Counted from the first letter of the stretch, positions 9,423 through 17,998 are shown. The stretch is DNA of 64,000 nucleotides from PALSA-926 sp964476835 (GCA_964476835.1 CAYZCE010000004.1:1-64000); one strand, 5' to 3'. Numbers and translations are program-made. The notes: generated by a model not told the origin, from the sequence alone.

Positions 9423-10115
9423 TCACTTTCTCCTGAACACAAAATACTTCCGCGCACGGCCTTCCTGCAGGCCCTTGTTGCCGTAGCGCGTCTCCGGCCA
9501 TTCGGCGGGATTGATGGGCTGCTGGACAAAGCTCGCGTGCGCGCCGGCTTTTTCCTGCAGCCATTCGGCGAGATCGGCGTGGTCGGTGGCCATGCGCAGC
9601 TCGGCGCCGGGTTTCAGCAGGCGCGCGATCTCGTCGAGCGTTTCCTGCTGGATGAAGCGGCGCTTGTGGTGGCGCGACTTCGGCCAGGGGTCGGGGTGCA
9701 GCAGGTAGAAGCGCTCGAGGCAGCCGTCCGGCAGGCGCGCCATCAGCATGCGCGCGTCGTCGGGCCAGATGCGGATGTTGGACAGGTTCTTCTGCTCGAT
9801 ATGGACGCAGCAGGCGGCGACGCCGTTGATGAAGGGCTCGCAGCCGATCAGGCCGGTGTCGGGATGCTCGAGCGCCTGCCCGGCCATGTGCTCGCCGTTG
9901 CCGAAGCCGACTTCGAACCAGATGGCTTTCGGTTTTGCGGCGAAGAGCGAAGCGAGATCGACGGCGCCGTCGCCCGGCGGCAGCGTGATCGCTGCCTGCG
10001 CCATCACGCTTTCAAGCGCATTGCTCCGCCTCGGGCGCAGGCCTTTCGACTTGCGGCGACCGTAGGAGCGGATCAGGATGCGCTTTTCAGCGTCCGAAGT
10101 CGGCTTTGGTGACAT
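9423..10115 (-). CDS. trmB: tRNA (guanine-N7-)-methyltransferase TrmB
   Basis: 230 residues. The SAM-binding motif is FEVGFGNGEHM, and the family signature HPDPWPKSRHHKRRFI follows, with the acidic and basic residues used for tRNA recognition. It methylates G46 of tRNA using S-adenosylmethionine. The basic N-terminus (YGRRKSKGLRPRR) is typical. It starts 29 bases inside the 3' end of metK on the same strand, so the methyltransferase is coupled to synthesis of its own cofactor. This metK-trmB arrangement is common in alphaproteobacteria. Confidence 0.93.
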   Translation of the reverse strand: MSPKPTSDAEKRILIRSYGRRKSKGLRPRRSNALESVMAQAAITLPPGDGAVDLASLFAAKPKAIWFEVGFGNGEHMAGQALEHPDTGLIGCEPFINGVAACCVHIEQKNLSNIRIWPDDARMLMARLPDGCLERFYLLHPDPWPKSRHHKRRFIQQETLDEIARLLKPGAELRMATDHADLAEWLQEKAGAHASFVQQPINPAEWPETRYGNKGLQEGRARKYFVFRRK

Positions 10116-11316
10116 TGTCCGCGCGCTCGGCCGATTGGTATTTCTTGGAGGAAATCTCCGCCTTCAGCGCCTCGACGAGGTCGAGTTTTTCCCACGTGAA
10201 GCCGCCGTCGGCTTCCGCGTTGCGGCCGAAGTGGCCGTAGGCCGCGGTGCGCGCGTAGATCGGCTTGTTGAGGTTGAGGCGTTCGCGGATCGCGCGCGGG
10301 CGGAAGTCGGCCACCGCCAGCAATGCCTTGGCGAGCGCTTCGTCGGTGTACTTTCCGGTGCCGTGCGTGTTGACGTAGGTGGAGATCGGGTGCGAGACGC
10401 CGATGGCATAGGAGAGCTGGATCGTGCAGCGATCAGCCAAGCCTGCAGCCACGATGTTCTTGGCCGCGTGGCGTGCCGCGTAAGCTGCCGAGCGGTCGAC
10501 CTTCGTCGGGTCCTTGCCCGAGAACGCGCCGCCGCCGTGCGGAGCCGCGCCGCCGTAAGTGTCTACGATGATCTTGCGACCGGTCAGGCCGGTGTCGCCG
10601 TCGGGGCCGCCGGTGACGAAGCGGCCGGTCGGGTTGACGTAGAATTCGGCTTCGTCGCACATCCAGCCTTCGGGCAGAATGTTGAGGACGTGCGGACGCA
10701 CCATCTCGCGCACCTCTTCCTGCGTGGCGTCTTCGTCATGCTGGGTTGACACGACGATGGAAGTCGCGCGCACCGGCTTGCCGTTGACGTACTCGAGGCT
10801 CACCTGGCTCTTGGCGTCGGGGCCGAGGCGGAACAGGGCGCCGGAGTGGCGCGCTTCCGCCAGCGACTTCAGGATCGCGTGCGAATAGTGGATGGCGGCG
10901 GGCATGAGCGTCTCGGTTTCGCGGCAGGCGTAGCCGAACATGATGCCTTGGTCGCCCGCGCCCTCGTCCTTGTTGCCGGCGGCGTCGACGCCGACGGCGA
11001 TGTCCGCCGACTGCGCGTGCAGGCGGATGTCGACCTTCATCTTTTCCCAGTGGAAGCCGTCTTGCTTGTAGCCGATGTCGCGCACCGCGTGGCGCGCGGC
11101 GGCTTCGACGATGTCAGTGGTGATGGATTTCGGGCCGCGCGTTTCGCCGGCGATGCAGAGGTAATTGGTGGTGGCGAGGCACTCGACCGCGCAGCGCGCG
11201 TAAGGGTCGGCGTTGAGATACGCGTCGACGATCGCGTCGGAGATGCGGTCGCAGACCTTGTCCGGGTGGCCTTCGCCGACGGACTCGCTGGTGAAGATGT
11301 ACTTGTTGTCAGCCAT
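10087..11316 (-). CDS. metK: S-adenosylmethionine synthetase MetK
   Basis: 409 residues from the ATG at 11316, starting MADNKYIFTSESVGEGHPDK. The ATP/metal motif GEGHPDK is near the N-terminus, with GAGDQGIMFGYA, GGGAFSGKDPTKVDRSAAY and the KPIYARTAAYGHFGR block further on. The enzyme makes SAM from methionine and ATP. I chose 11316 because an AAAGG Shine-Dalgarno lies 7-11 bases upstream; the upstream in-frame ATG at 11334 has none and falls inside a hairpin. The leader carries a possible RNA switch (see 11318-11351). It overlaps trmB downstream. Confidence 0.95.
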   Translation of the reverse strand: MADNKYIFTSESVGEGHPDKVCDRISDAIVDAYLNADPYARCAVECLATTNYLCIAGETRGPKSITTDIVEAAARHAVRDIGYKQDGFHWEKMKVDIRLHAQSADIAVGVDAAGNKDEGAGDQGIMFGYACRETETLMPAAIHYSHAILKSLAEARHSGALFRLGPDAKSQVSLEYVNGKPVRATSIVVSTQHDEDATQEEVREMVRPHVLNILPEGWMCDEAEFYVNPTGRFVTGGPDGDTGLTGRKIIVDTYGGAAPHGGGAFSGKDPTKVDRSAAYAARHAAKNIVAAGLADRCTIQLSYAIGVSHPISTYVNTHGTGKYTDEALAKALLAVADFRPRAIRERLNLNKPIYARTAAYGHFGRNAEADGGFTWEKLDLVEALKAEISSKKYQSAERADNVTKADFGR

Positions 11317-11317
11317 G

Positions 11318-11351
11318 AGGCACCTTTCAGGCATCGTTGCAATGATGCCTG
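11318..11351 (-). promoter_or_regulatory. metK leader hairpin with alternative pairing to the ribosome-binding site
   Basis: The transcript strand carries an 8-bp perfect hairpin: CAGGCATC (11351-11344) pairing with GATGCCTG (11335-11328), loop 8. Just downstream, GGTGCCT (11324-11318) overlaps the Shine-Dalgarno and lies against the start codon. It is nearly identical to the 3' arm, so the 5' arm AGGCATC could pair with either. Mutually exclusive structures that free or hide the ribosome-binding site are therefore possible. It does not match the known SAM riboswitch consensuses I can recall. Confidence 0.4.
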
Positions 11352-11397
11352 GATGCTACCCGACCGCGCGCGGCCGATCAATGGTAAAAAGGCTGTT

Positions 11398-11850
11398 TTA
11401 AACGGCTTTCGCGTCGTTCGACATGGCCTTGGCCATTTCAAGGATCTGCTTTTTCAGCTGCGGGCTCTTGATGCGCGAATAGGCGCGGACGAGCTCGAGG
11501 ACGTCCTTCTTCATCAAGGGGTCGGCTTCCAGCGGCTCCTGGCGCACGTCGCCGAAGCCCTTGTTGAGCATCGGCTTGGCGGTGGCGCCTGGCACTTTGG
11601 GCAGCGCGAAGCTGCCGTCGAAGAAATAATCGACAGGCGTCTTCAAGGTGCGGCAAATGTCGATCAGGCGGCTGACGCTGATGCGGTTGGTGCCACGCTC
11701 ATACTTTTGTACTTGCTGGAAGGTCAGGCCGATCGATTTGGCGAGTTCTTCCTGGCTGAGGCCAAGGATCAGGCGTCGCGCCTTAACTTTCGCCCCCACG
11801 TAAATATCGACCGGGTTCGGGCCGTCCTCTTCGGACTTATTGCGGGACAT
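11398..11850 (-). CDS. XRE-family transcriptional regulator
   Basis: 150 residues. A Cro/C1-type helix-turn-helix lies at about residues 15-70 (VGAKVKARRLILGLSQEELAKSIGLTFQQVQKYERG), followed by RLIDICRTLKTPVDYFFDG and a helical C-terminus. Alphaproteobacteria often carry a regulator of this kind next to metK. It lies upstream of metK on the same strand with about 80 bases between. Its own promoter region contains three CAGG-type boxes between the -10 and the start codon, suggesting autoregulation. Whether it also controls metK is inference. Confidence 0.85.
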   Translation of the reverse strand: MSRNKSEEDGPNPVDIYVGAKVKARRLILGLSQEELAKSIGLTFQQVQKYERGTNRISVSRLIDICRTLKTPVDYFFDGSFALPKVPGATAKPMLNKGFGDVRQEPLEADPLMKKDVLELVRAYSRIKSPQLKKQILEMAKAMSNDAKAV

Positions 11851-11894
11851 CTCAAGCTTTCTAAATCATATCAGGGCAATCAGGATATATATTG

Positions 11895-11924
11895 ATTTTA
11901 CAGGATACAAGCGTAGATTGTCAA
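11895..11924 (-). promoter_or_regulatory. Promoter of the XRE regulator, with candidate operator repeats
   Basis: On the minus strand TTGACA (11924-11919), 18 bases, TAAAAT (11900-11895). On the plus strand, CAGGG (11872), CAGGATATA (11881) and CAGGATACA (11901) recur about 9 and 20 bases apart, roughly one and two helical turns, between or next to the promoter elements. A repressor binding there would block transcription. Confidence 0.5.
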
Positions 11925-12021
11925 CATATGTATGTATTCACAGGGCTTTTGAGACTGTCGCAGCCGCTCCGGATGCGCTATGATCAAGCCATTGTTCACT
12001 TTTTTCGAAGGAAGGCTCCCC

Positions 12022-12495
12022 ATGAGCAAAACGCTGGATGTCGCGATTATGCAGCTGCCGCACGCCAAGGGACTGGCCCTGCCGCATTACGGGACGGAGC
12101 ACGCGGCCGGCATGGACCTCGAAGCCGCCATCGAAGCGCCCCTCACGCTGAAGCCCGGCATGCGCGCGCTGGTGCCCACCGGCCTTGCGATCGCCCTGCC
12201 CGAAGGATACGAGGCGCAGGTGCGCCCCCGCTCCGGCCTGGCTGCGAAGCACGGCGTGACGGTGCTCAACTCGCCCGGCACGATCGATGCGGATTACCGC
12301 GGCGAGATCAAGGTGATCTTGGCCAACCTCGGCAGCGAGGACTTCACGATCGAGCGCGGCATGCGCATCGCGCAGATGGTGGTCGCCGCTTATAGCCGCG
12401 TGACATGGCAGGCGGCGGAAACGCTGGACGAGACGGCGCGCGGCGCGGGCGGCTTCGGCTCGACCGGCACGCAGTCGAAGAAAGCGTCGGGATGA
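12022..12495 (+). CDS. dut: Deoxyuridine 5'-triphosphate nucleotidohydrolase
   Basis: 157 residues from the ATG at 12022, preceded by AAGGAAGG; the 14-codon upstream extension is unlikely. It contains the five dUTPase motifs: AGMDLEA, RPRSGLAAKHG, GTIDADYRGEIKV, RGMRIAQMV and the C-terminal GRGGFGSTG-like tail (GAGGFGSTG) that closes over the trimeric active site. It hydrolyses dUTP to dUMP and pyrophosphate, limiting uracil in DNA and feeding dTMP synthesis. Its stop overlaps the cysK start (ATGA), so the two genes are coupled, though not in one pathway. Confidence 0.93.
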   Translation: MSKTLDVAIMQLPHAKGLALPHYGTEHAAGMDLEAAIEAPLTLKPGMRALVPTGLAIALPEGYEAQVRPRSGLAAKHGVTVLNSPGTIDADYRGEIKVILANLGSEDFTIERGMRIAQMVVAAYSRVTWQAAETLDETARGAGGFGSTGTQSKKASG

Positions 12496-13427
12496 ACGTC
12501 CACGACCGCATCTGGGATACCATCGGCAACACGCCGCTCGTGCGCATCCCGAAGCTGTCGAAGGAGTACGGCGTCGTCGCCGACATCCTGCTCAAGCTCG
12601 AGTTCTTCAATCCGCTCTCCAGCGTCAAGGACCGCCTTGCCTTCGCGCTGATCGAGGACGGCGAGAAAAACGGGCATCTCAAGCCCGGCACCGCCATCAT
12701 CGAGCCGACGTCGGGCAACACCGGCATCGGGCTGGCCTTCATCTGCGCGGCCAAGGGCTATCGCCTCATCCTCACCATGCCCGAGAGCATGTCGTACGAG
12801 CGCCGCAAGATGCTGCGCCTCTTCGGCGCCGAGATCGTGCTGACGCCCGCGGCGGAAGGCATGACCGGCGCGGTGAAGCGCGCGGAAGAATTGTTGAAGG
12901 AACACGCCAGCAGCTGGATGCCGCAGCAGTTCAAGAACCCGGCCAACCCCGCCATCCACCGCGCGACGACCGCCGAGGAAATCTGGCGCGACACCGACGG
13001 CCGCGTCGACGTGCTGGTCGCAGGCTCGGGCACCGGCGGCACGATCACCGGCGTCACGCAAGTCTTGAAGCAACGCAAGCCGGGCTTCCGCGCCGTCGCG
13101 GTCGAGCCGGTCGAAAGCCCGGTCATCTCCGGCGGCGCGCCCGGCGCGCACAAAATTCAGGGCATCGGCCCCGGATTTATTCCCGAGGTGCTCGACGTCT
13201 CGCTGATCGACGAAGTGTTCAAGGTCACCAGCGACGAAGCCATCTTCATGTGCCGCCATGTGCCGAAGGCCGAGGGTATCCCCGTCGGCATCTCATCCGG
13301 CGCCGCCATCCATGCCGCGATCCAGATCGGCAAACGCCCGGAAATGGCCGGTAAAGTGATCGTGGCCATCGTCCCCGACATGGCCGAGCGCTACCTTTCC
13401 CTGCCTGCTTTCAAGGACTTGGAATAG
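12492..13427 (+). CDS. cysK: Cysteine synthase (O-acetylserine sulfhydrylase)
   Basis: 311 residues. The PLP Schiff-base lysine is K46 in NPLSSVKDR. PTSGNTGIGLAF binds the substrate carboxylate and GSGTGGTITG holds the cofactor phosphate, matching the CysK/CysM family. It makes cysteine from O-acetylserine and sulfide in the cytoplasm. The start overlaps the dut stop; the in-frame upstream extension inside dut is rejected. CysK rather than cystathionine synthase is favoured by the length and absence of a CBS domain, but A/B isoform assignment is only probable. Confidence 0.9.
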   Translation: MNVHDRIWDTIGNTPLVRIPKLSKEYGVVADILLKLEFFNPLSSVKDRLAFALIEDGEKNGHLKPGTAIIEPTSGNTGIGLAFICAAKGYRLILTMPESMSYERRKMLRLFGAEIVLTPAAEGMTGAVKRAEELLKEHASSWMPQQFKNPANPAIHRATTAEEIWRDTDGRVDVLVAGSGTGGTITGVTQVLKQRKPGFRAVAVEPVESPVISGGAPGAHKIQGIGPGFIPEVLDVSLIDEVFKVTSDEAIFMCRHVPKAEGIPVGISSGAAIHAAIQIGKRPEMAGKVIVAIVPDMAERYLSLPAFKDLE

Positions 13428-13522
13428 GCGTTCAGCCTTCCTTAACCCGTCTTCCCGTAAAATAGAGGGGTGGAGTGGAGTCCATCGCACTAAATCTGAA
13501 TGATTCTCGTGGGAGCGAAATC

Positions 13523-13723
13523 ATGAACACGACCAACGTCAACGTCTATCAACCCGCCGTTGCCTACCAGGGCGGCGCGGTTGGCACGTCCGAGCAAGAG
13601 CCGAGAACCGGCCAGACGCAGCCACGGCAAGCGCCTGCCGCCGACACGCAGCGCAGCGCCGAGGACAACGACGACCGCCATGCGGCTTCCGACCGCGGCC
13701 GGAAGGTCAATATCCTCGTGTAG
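13523..13723 (+). CDS. Small hydrophilic protein, unknown
   Basis: 66 residues from an ATG with GGAGCG about 9 bases upstream; an upstream GTG-like extension to 13475 is less likely. Composition is rich in Gln, Thr, Asp and Ala, ending DRGRKVNILV, and it looks intrinsically disordered. No signal peptide or motif. A strong terminator lies about 70 bases downstream, supporting a real monocistronic unit. The function is unknown. Confidence 0.5.
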   Translation: MNTTNVNVYQPAVAYQGGAVGTSEQEPRTGQTQPRQAPAADTQRSAEDNDDRHAASDRGRKVNILV

Positions 13724-13791
13724 CGACCTCTCTCTCGCCCGCGCGCGATCGCTCTTGCGCGGACGCGTATGCCCGTTTGCAAACATCGACA

Positions 13792-13822
13792 GCCTCCCTC
13801 TCGGGAGGCGTTTTCGTTTTTA
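13792..13822 (+). terminator. Rho-independent terminator
   Basis: Stem GCCTCCC (13792-13798) and GGGAGGC (13803-13809), loop TCTC, then GTTTTCGTTTTT. It ends the transcript of the 66-residue gene. The T tract runs into the stop codon of the convergent amn gene. Confidence 0.85.
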
Positions 13823-15349
13823 CTGGAAGGCGACTTCGCTAAACGTGCGGAGCTTGCGGCTGTGCACGCGGCCGTGGCCGAGGCCGCGGAGTTTTTCCAT
13901 GGCGAGCAGGCCGATCTTCAGGTGCTGGTCGACGCGTTCGCGGTAGAACTTGTCGGCCATGCCGGGCAGCTTGAGCTGGCCGTGCAGCGGTTTGTCGGAG
14001 ACGCAGAGCAGCGTCCCATACGGCACGCGGAAGCGGAAGCCGTTGGTGGCGATGGTCGCGGATTCCATGTCGAGCGCGATGGCGCGGCACTGGCTGAGGC
14101 GCTGCACGGGGATGCGCTGCTCCCACAGTTCCCAGTTGCGGTCGCTGACCGTGGCGACGGTGCCGGTGCGCACAATCTTCTTCTGTTCATAGTCGCTGAG
14201 GCCGGTGACCTGCGCCACCGCGCGCTCGAGCGCGATCTGGATTTCGGAGAGCGCCGGGATCGGCACCCACTGCGGCACGGCGCTGTCGAGGACGGCGTCG
14301 TCGCGGACATAGCCGTGCGCGAGGACATAATCGCCGAGCTTCTGCGAGTTGCGCAGACCCGCGCAGTGGCCGAGCATCAGCCACGCGTGCGGACGCAGCA
14401 CGGCCACGTGGTCGGTGATGGTCTTGGCGTTCGACGGGCCGACGCCGATGTTGATCAGCGTGATGCCGGTGCCGTCGTGACGCTGCAAATGATACGCGGG
14501 CATCTGCGGGATGCGCGGCAGCTTGTTGCCTTCGGTCAGGCCGCGCTTGTCGCCGGGGATGTTGGCGTTGTGGGTGATGATGTTGCCCGGCTCGACGAAG
14601 GCAGTGTACTGGCTGCGGTGCTTTGCGGTCTCGGCGTCTTCGGCGGCTGTCATCAGCTCCTGCCCGAGGCGCAGGAATTCGTCGACGTAGAATTGGTAGT
14701 TCGTGAAGATGACGAACTTCTGGAACTGGTTGGCGGTGGTGCCGGTGTAGTGCTTGAGGCGTTGCAGGCTCAAATCCATGCGCGGCGCGTTGAAGAGGGC
14801 GAGCGGCCACGCCTCGCCCGATTGCGGCACGTAGGTGCCGTTAGGAACGGTATCGTCCATGACGGTGAGGTCGGGCTGGTCGAAGACGTCCGGCAGCGCA
14901 GCCAACTGTGCGGCGGAGAGGTCGCCCTCGAGATAGAAATTCTCGCCGAGCGCGAAGTGCAGCGGGATCGGCGTGTCGCTGACGCCGACGGTGAGTTCGG
15001 ATTCCGGGTGATTGTTGAGCAGCAACGCGAACTGCTCGAGGTAGTAAACGTCGTAGAGATCGGGACGCGTCAGCGTCGTGCGGTAGGTACCCGGGCGAGA
15101 GAGGAAGCCGTACGACAGGCGGTTGTCGACGACCGGCGCCTTGCGCGTGGTGATCTCCATATAGGGATAGTGCGCATGCACGCGGCCCGAGGGCATGTTC
15201 CCGTGGGAAAATTCCTGGAAGGCATGGCGCAGGTATTCCACGTTGCTCGTATAGATCTCGCGTACCCAGCTCAGCGCCTTTTCGGGATCGCTGAAGCTCT
15301 TGGTGGTCATGAGGCCGTCTTTGATCGGCGCCGGCGATTTTTTCATCAT
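13820..15349 (-). CDS. amn: AMP nucleosidase
   Basis: 509 residues with the two-part layout of bacterial AMP nucleosidase. The N-terminal AMN-specific region includes SGRVHAHYPYMEITT, and a C-terminal nucleoside-phosphorylase-like domain carries INIGVGPSNAKTITDH and MLGHCAGLRNSQ. DMESATIATNGFRF near the end holds the catalytic and ribose-binding residues. It cleaves AMP to adenine and ribose 5-phosphate, controlling adenylate pools. The start overlaps the ftsY stop by four bases, making it the last gene of the Nudix-mtaB-ftsY-amn run. Confidence 0.92.
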   Translation of the reverse strand: MMKKSPAPIKDGLMTTKSFSDPEKALSWVREIYTSNVEYLRHAFQEFSHGNMPSGRVHAHYPYMEITTRKAPVVDNRLSYGFLSRPGTYRTTLTRPDLYDVYYLEQFALLLNNHPESELTVGVSDTPIPLHFALGENFYLEGDLSAAQLAALPDVFDQPDLTVMDDTVPNGTYVPQSGEAWPLALFNAPRMDLSLQRLKHYTGTTANQFQKFVIFTNYQFYVDEFLRLGQELMTAAEDAETAKHRSQYTAFVEPGNIITHNANIPGDKRGLTEGNKLPRIPQMPAYHLQRHDGTGITLINIGVGPSNAKTITDHVAVLRPHAWLMLGHCAGLRNSQKLGDYVLAHGYVRDDAVLDSAVPQWVPIPALSEIQIALERAVAQVTGLSDYEQKKIVRTGTVATVSDRNWELWEQRIPVQRLSQCRAIALDMESATIATNGFRFRVPYGTLLCVSDKPLHGQLKLPGMADKFYRERVDQHLKIGLLAMEKLRGLGHGRVHSRKLRTFSEVAFQ

Positions 15350-16263
15350 GAATGTAATCCCATCAAACTGCGGGCGAAGTCGTGCGCCGAGAAGCGGCGC
15401 AGGTCTTCGACCTTTTCTCCAATACCTATAGCATGAACCGGCAGCGCAAATCTCGCGGCAAGTGACACGAGCACGCCGCCTTTCGCCGTTCCGTCCAGTT
15501 TTGTGACGATCAATCCCGTTATGGGAACGGATTGCTTGAACAAATCGACCTGCGCATGCGCGTTCTGCCCCGTGGTGGCGTCGAGTACCAGCAGCGTCGC
15601 GTGCGGCGCGTCGGGCAGTTTCTTCTTGATCACGCGCGTGACTTTTTCCAACTCCGCCATCAGGTGCGCCTTGTTCTGCAGGCGGCCGGCGGTGTCGATC
15701 AGCAATACATCCACGCCCTCGGCAATCGCGCGGTCGACAGCCTCGAAGGCCAGCGCGGCGGCGTCAGCGCCCTCTTCCTTTGCGATCACCGGGCAGTCGG
15801 TGCGCAGTGCCCACTCCCGCAACTGCGCGACGGCGGCGGCGCGGAAGGTGTCGCCGGCGGCGAGCATCACGGTCTTGCCGTCGTCCTTCAACTGCTGCGC
15901 GAGCTTGCCGATGGTGGTCGTCTTGCCCGTGCCGTTGACGCCGGCCATCATGATGACGAAAGGCTTGGCGCCTTCGACGGTCAGCGGCTTTTCGACCGGG
16001 TGCAATATCTTCTCGATCTCGGCGGCCAGCGCCTCGCGGATTTCAGTGTCGGTGACTTCCTTGCCAAAGCGCGTTTTGCCAATCTCCATCGCCAGCTTCG
16101 CGGCAAGCGCAGGCCCGAGGTCGGCGGTGATGAGCAGCTCTTCCAGCTCGGCGAGCGTGTCGTCATCCAACTTGCGCTTGGTGAAGATATCGGCGATGCC
16201 GGTGGTGATTTTCTGCGACGACTGGCTGAGGCCTTCGCTCAGCTTCTTGAATATCTTCAGCAT
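15346..16263 (-). CDS. ftsY: Signal recognition particle receptor FtsY
   Basis: 305 residues from the ATG at 16263 (MLKIFKKLSEGLSQ). The NG-domain GTPase motifs are GVNGTGKTTTIGKLA (P loop), DTFRAAAVAQL, DTAGRL and TKLDGTAKGG. It docks SRP-ribosome complexes at the inner membrane. The long acidic N-terminal A domain of enterobacterial FtsY is missing, as in many alphaproteobacteria. The upstream in-frame extension to 16572 lies inside mtaB and has shadow-frame composition. It overlaps mtaB by seven bases and amn by four. Confidence 0.95.
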   Translation of the reverse strand: MLKIFKKLSEGLSQSSQKITTGIADIFTKRKLDDDTLAELEELLITADLGPALAAKLAMEIGKTRFGKEVTDTEIREALAAEIEKILHPVEKPLTVEGAKPFVIMMAGVNGTGKTTTIGKLAQQLKDDGKTVMLAAGDTFRAAAVAQLREWALRTDCPVIAKEEGADAAALAFEAVDRAIAEGVDVLLIDTAGRLQNKAHLMAELEKVTRVIKKKLPDAPHATLLVLDATTGQNAHAQVDLFKQSVPITGLIVTKLDGTAKGGVLVSLAARFALPVHAIGIGEKVEDLRRFSAHDFARSLMGLHS

Positions 16264-17567
16264 GGCATTCCTTTCAGCACGCCATTCTCGGCGGCGAGAA
16301 TCTTGACGGGGATCAATTGACCCGGCGCGACATCGGTTGCAAACGCGACGGCGCTGAAATATTCCGTGTGCCCCTTGTTGCCGCGCTCGGTCAGCACAGG
16401 CAGCGTCTTGCCGACCAGCGATTGCAGGTGTCGGTCGAGCATACGGTCGCCGAGGTCGCGTAGGCGTTTCGCGCGGTCCTTGCGCAGCGTGCCGTGCACC
16501 TGCGGCATGCGCGCGGCGGGCGTGCCGGTGCGCGCCGAGTACGGAAAGACATGCAGGAACGTGAGGCCGCAATCCTCGGCGGCTTTATACGTGTTCTCGA
16601 ACATCTCGTCCGTCTCGGTCGGGAAGCCTGCGATGATGTCTGCGCCGAAGACGATGTCAGAGCGTAAGCTGCGCGCCTTCTCGACCACCGTGAACAGGTC
16701 CTTGCGCAAATGGCGACGCTTCATGCGCTTCAACACCATATCATCGCCTGCCTGCATGCTCAGATGCAGGTGCGGCATCAGGCGCGGCTCTTCCGCGATC
16801 AGTTGCCAGAGGTCATCGTCGATCTCGACGGGGTCGAGGGATGAGAGGCGCAGGCGCTTGATATCCGGCACCAGCGCCAGCAGGCGGCGCATCATCTGGC
16901 CGAGCGTCGGCTTGCCCGGCAGGTCGGGGCCGTAGGACGTAATATCTACGCCTGTCAGCACGATCTCGTGATAGCCGCGCTCCGTCAACGCGCGCGCCTG
17001 CTCGACGATCTCGCCGATGGCGACCGAGCGTGAATTGCCACGCGCGAAAGGAATGATGCAGAACGTGCAGCGGTGATCGCAGCCGTTCTGCACTTGCAGA
17101 AACGCGCGCGCATGGTCGTCGAAGCCACCGATCATGTGGCTGGCGGTTTCCTTCACTTCCATGATGTCGTTAACACGCACGCGCTCGCCCAACTGCCAGC
17201 CCTCGGCCTTGAGCTTGAGGTCGTTGCCGATGACGTGGGAAACTTCCGGCATCGCGCCGAAGCCCTGCGGGTCCAGCTGCGCCGCGCATCCGGTGACGAT
17301 CACCTTGGCATCGGGGTTCTCGCGCTTGGCGCGGCGCACCGCTTGGCGCGCCTTCTGCACGGCTTCGTTGGTGACGGCGCAGGTGTTAATGATGATGGCG
17401 TCGTTCAGCCCCGCCTTTTTGGCGTGGTCTTTGATGACTTCGGATTCATAAATATTCAGGCGGCAGCCGAAGGTGATGACTTTCGGCCCCTCGCCGCTTT
17501 GCTGCGCAAGCTGTATTTCTGCGTCAGGAAGATCTACGATTTCTTCTTTATCCGGACTCATTTCCAT
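16257..17567 (-). CDS. mtaB: tRNA t6A37 methylthiotransferase MtaB
   Basis: 436 residues with the three domains of methylthiotransferases. The N-terminal UPF0004 domain has its Cys in ITFGCRLN, a following Cys in NTCAV and a third in TGCAAQ. The radical-SAM core CDHRCTFCIIPFARG supplies the CxxxCxxC triad, and a C-terminal TRAM-like region completes it. FGCRLN at the first motif fits MtaB rather than MiaB or RimO. It converts t6A37 to ms2t6A in ANN-reading tRNAs and needs two Fe-S clusters. It overlaps its neighbours on both sides in an operon with the Nudix gene and ftsY. Confidence 0.92.
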   Translation of the reverse strand: MEMSPDKEEIVDLPDAEIQLAQQSGEGPKVITFGCRLNIYESEVIKDHAKKAGLNDAIIINTCAVTNEAVQKARQAVRRAKRENPDAKVIVTGCAAQLDPQGFGAMPEVSHVIGNDLKLKAEGWQLGERVRVNDIMEVKETASHMIGGFDDHARAFLQVQNGCDHRCTFCIIPFARGNSRSVAIGEIVEQARALTERGYHEIVLTGVDITSYGPDLPGKPTLGQMMRRLLALVPDIKRLRLSSLDPVEIDDDLWQLIAEEPRLMPHLHLSMQAGDDMVLKRMKRRHLRKDLFTVVEKARSLRSDIVFGADIIAGFPTETDEMFENTYKAAEDCGLTFLHVFPYSARTGTPAARMPQVHGTLRKDRAKRLRDLGDRMLDRHLQSLVGKTLPVLTERGNKGHTEYFSAVAFATDVAPGQLIPVKILAAENGVLKGMPC

Positions 17568-17998
17568 CCATGCTCAAGGTAATGCTTGCCGCTCAGAATT
17601 GCGTCAAGAGCGTCACGAATATAGGGGATTGTGTTCTGCGGCAGCGCATCGAGCGGAAAAAAATCGAGTCCGCCGCATTTTTCAGGTTCCGCGTTGACGA
17701 TGTCTCCCTGCCATTCTTCGGCCAGAAAGAAAAGATCTATCGACTCACGGTCAGGATCCAGCCCGTGCATGACAAGCTTCATTGTCAGCGCGTCAGCGGG
17801 AATATCGATGCCGATTTCCTCTCTGACTTCACGGCGCAAACCTTCGGTGGCGGGTTCTCCGCCGTCAAGATGGCCGGACACCAGCCCATATTGCCCGTCT
17901 GCATAACCTGTGTTTTGCCTTAAAGACAGAAGGATGCTATTTCCTTTTTTAAGGATGAGATAAACGACAGGGATAAGCTTGAATCGTTCCTGCGCCAC
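17558..17998 (-). CDS. Nudix hydrolase
   Basis: 146 residues. A complete Nudix box (G x5 E x7 REV REEIG) lies at about residues 41-63, reading GHLDGGEPATEGLRREV then REEIGI. This binds divalent metal and hydrolyses a nucleoside diphosphate-X bond. The substrate cannot be told from the sequence. The base composition is noticeably less GC-rich than in the surrounding genes, hinting at later acquisition. It overlaps mtaB by ten bases and is followed upstream by dapF with an 18-base gap. Confidence 0.85.
   Translation of the reverse strand: MAQERFKLIPVVYLILKKGNSILLSLRQNTGYADGQYGLVSGHLDGGEPATEGLRREVREEIGIDIPADALTMKLVMHGLDPDRESIDLFFLAEEWQGDIVNAEPEKCGGLDFFPLDALPQNTIPYIRDALDAILSGKHYLEHGWK

Noticed and set aside
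11318..11397. A known SAM riboswitch class before metK
   Set aside because: The hairpin and spacing do not match SAM-I, SAM-II or SAM/SAH patterns as I remember them; only an unclassified switch is proposed.
13769..15436. A 555-codon plus-strand frame over amn
   Set aside because: Antisense shadow; amn has clear family motifs over its whole length.
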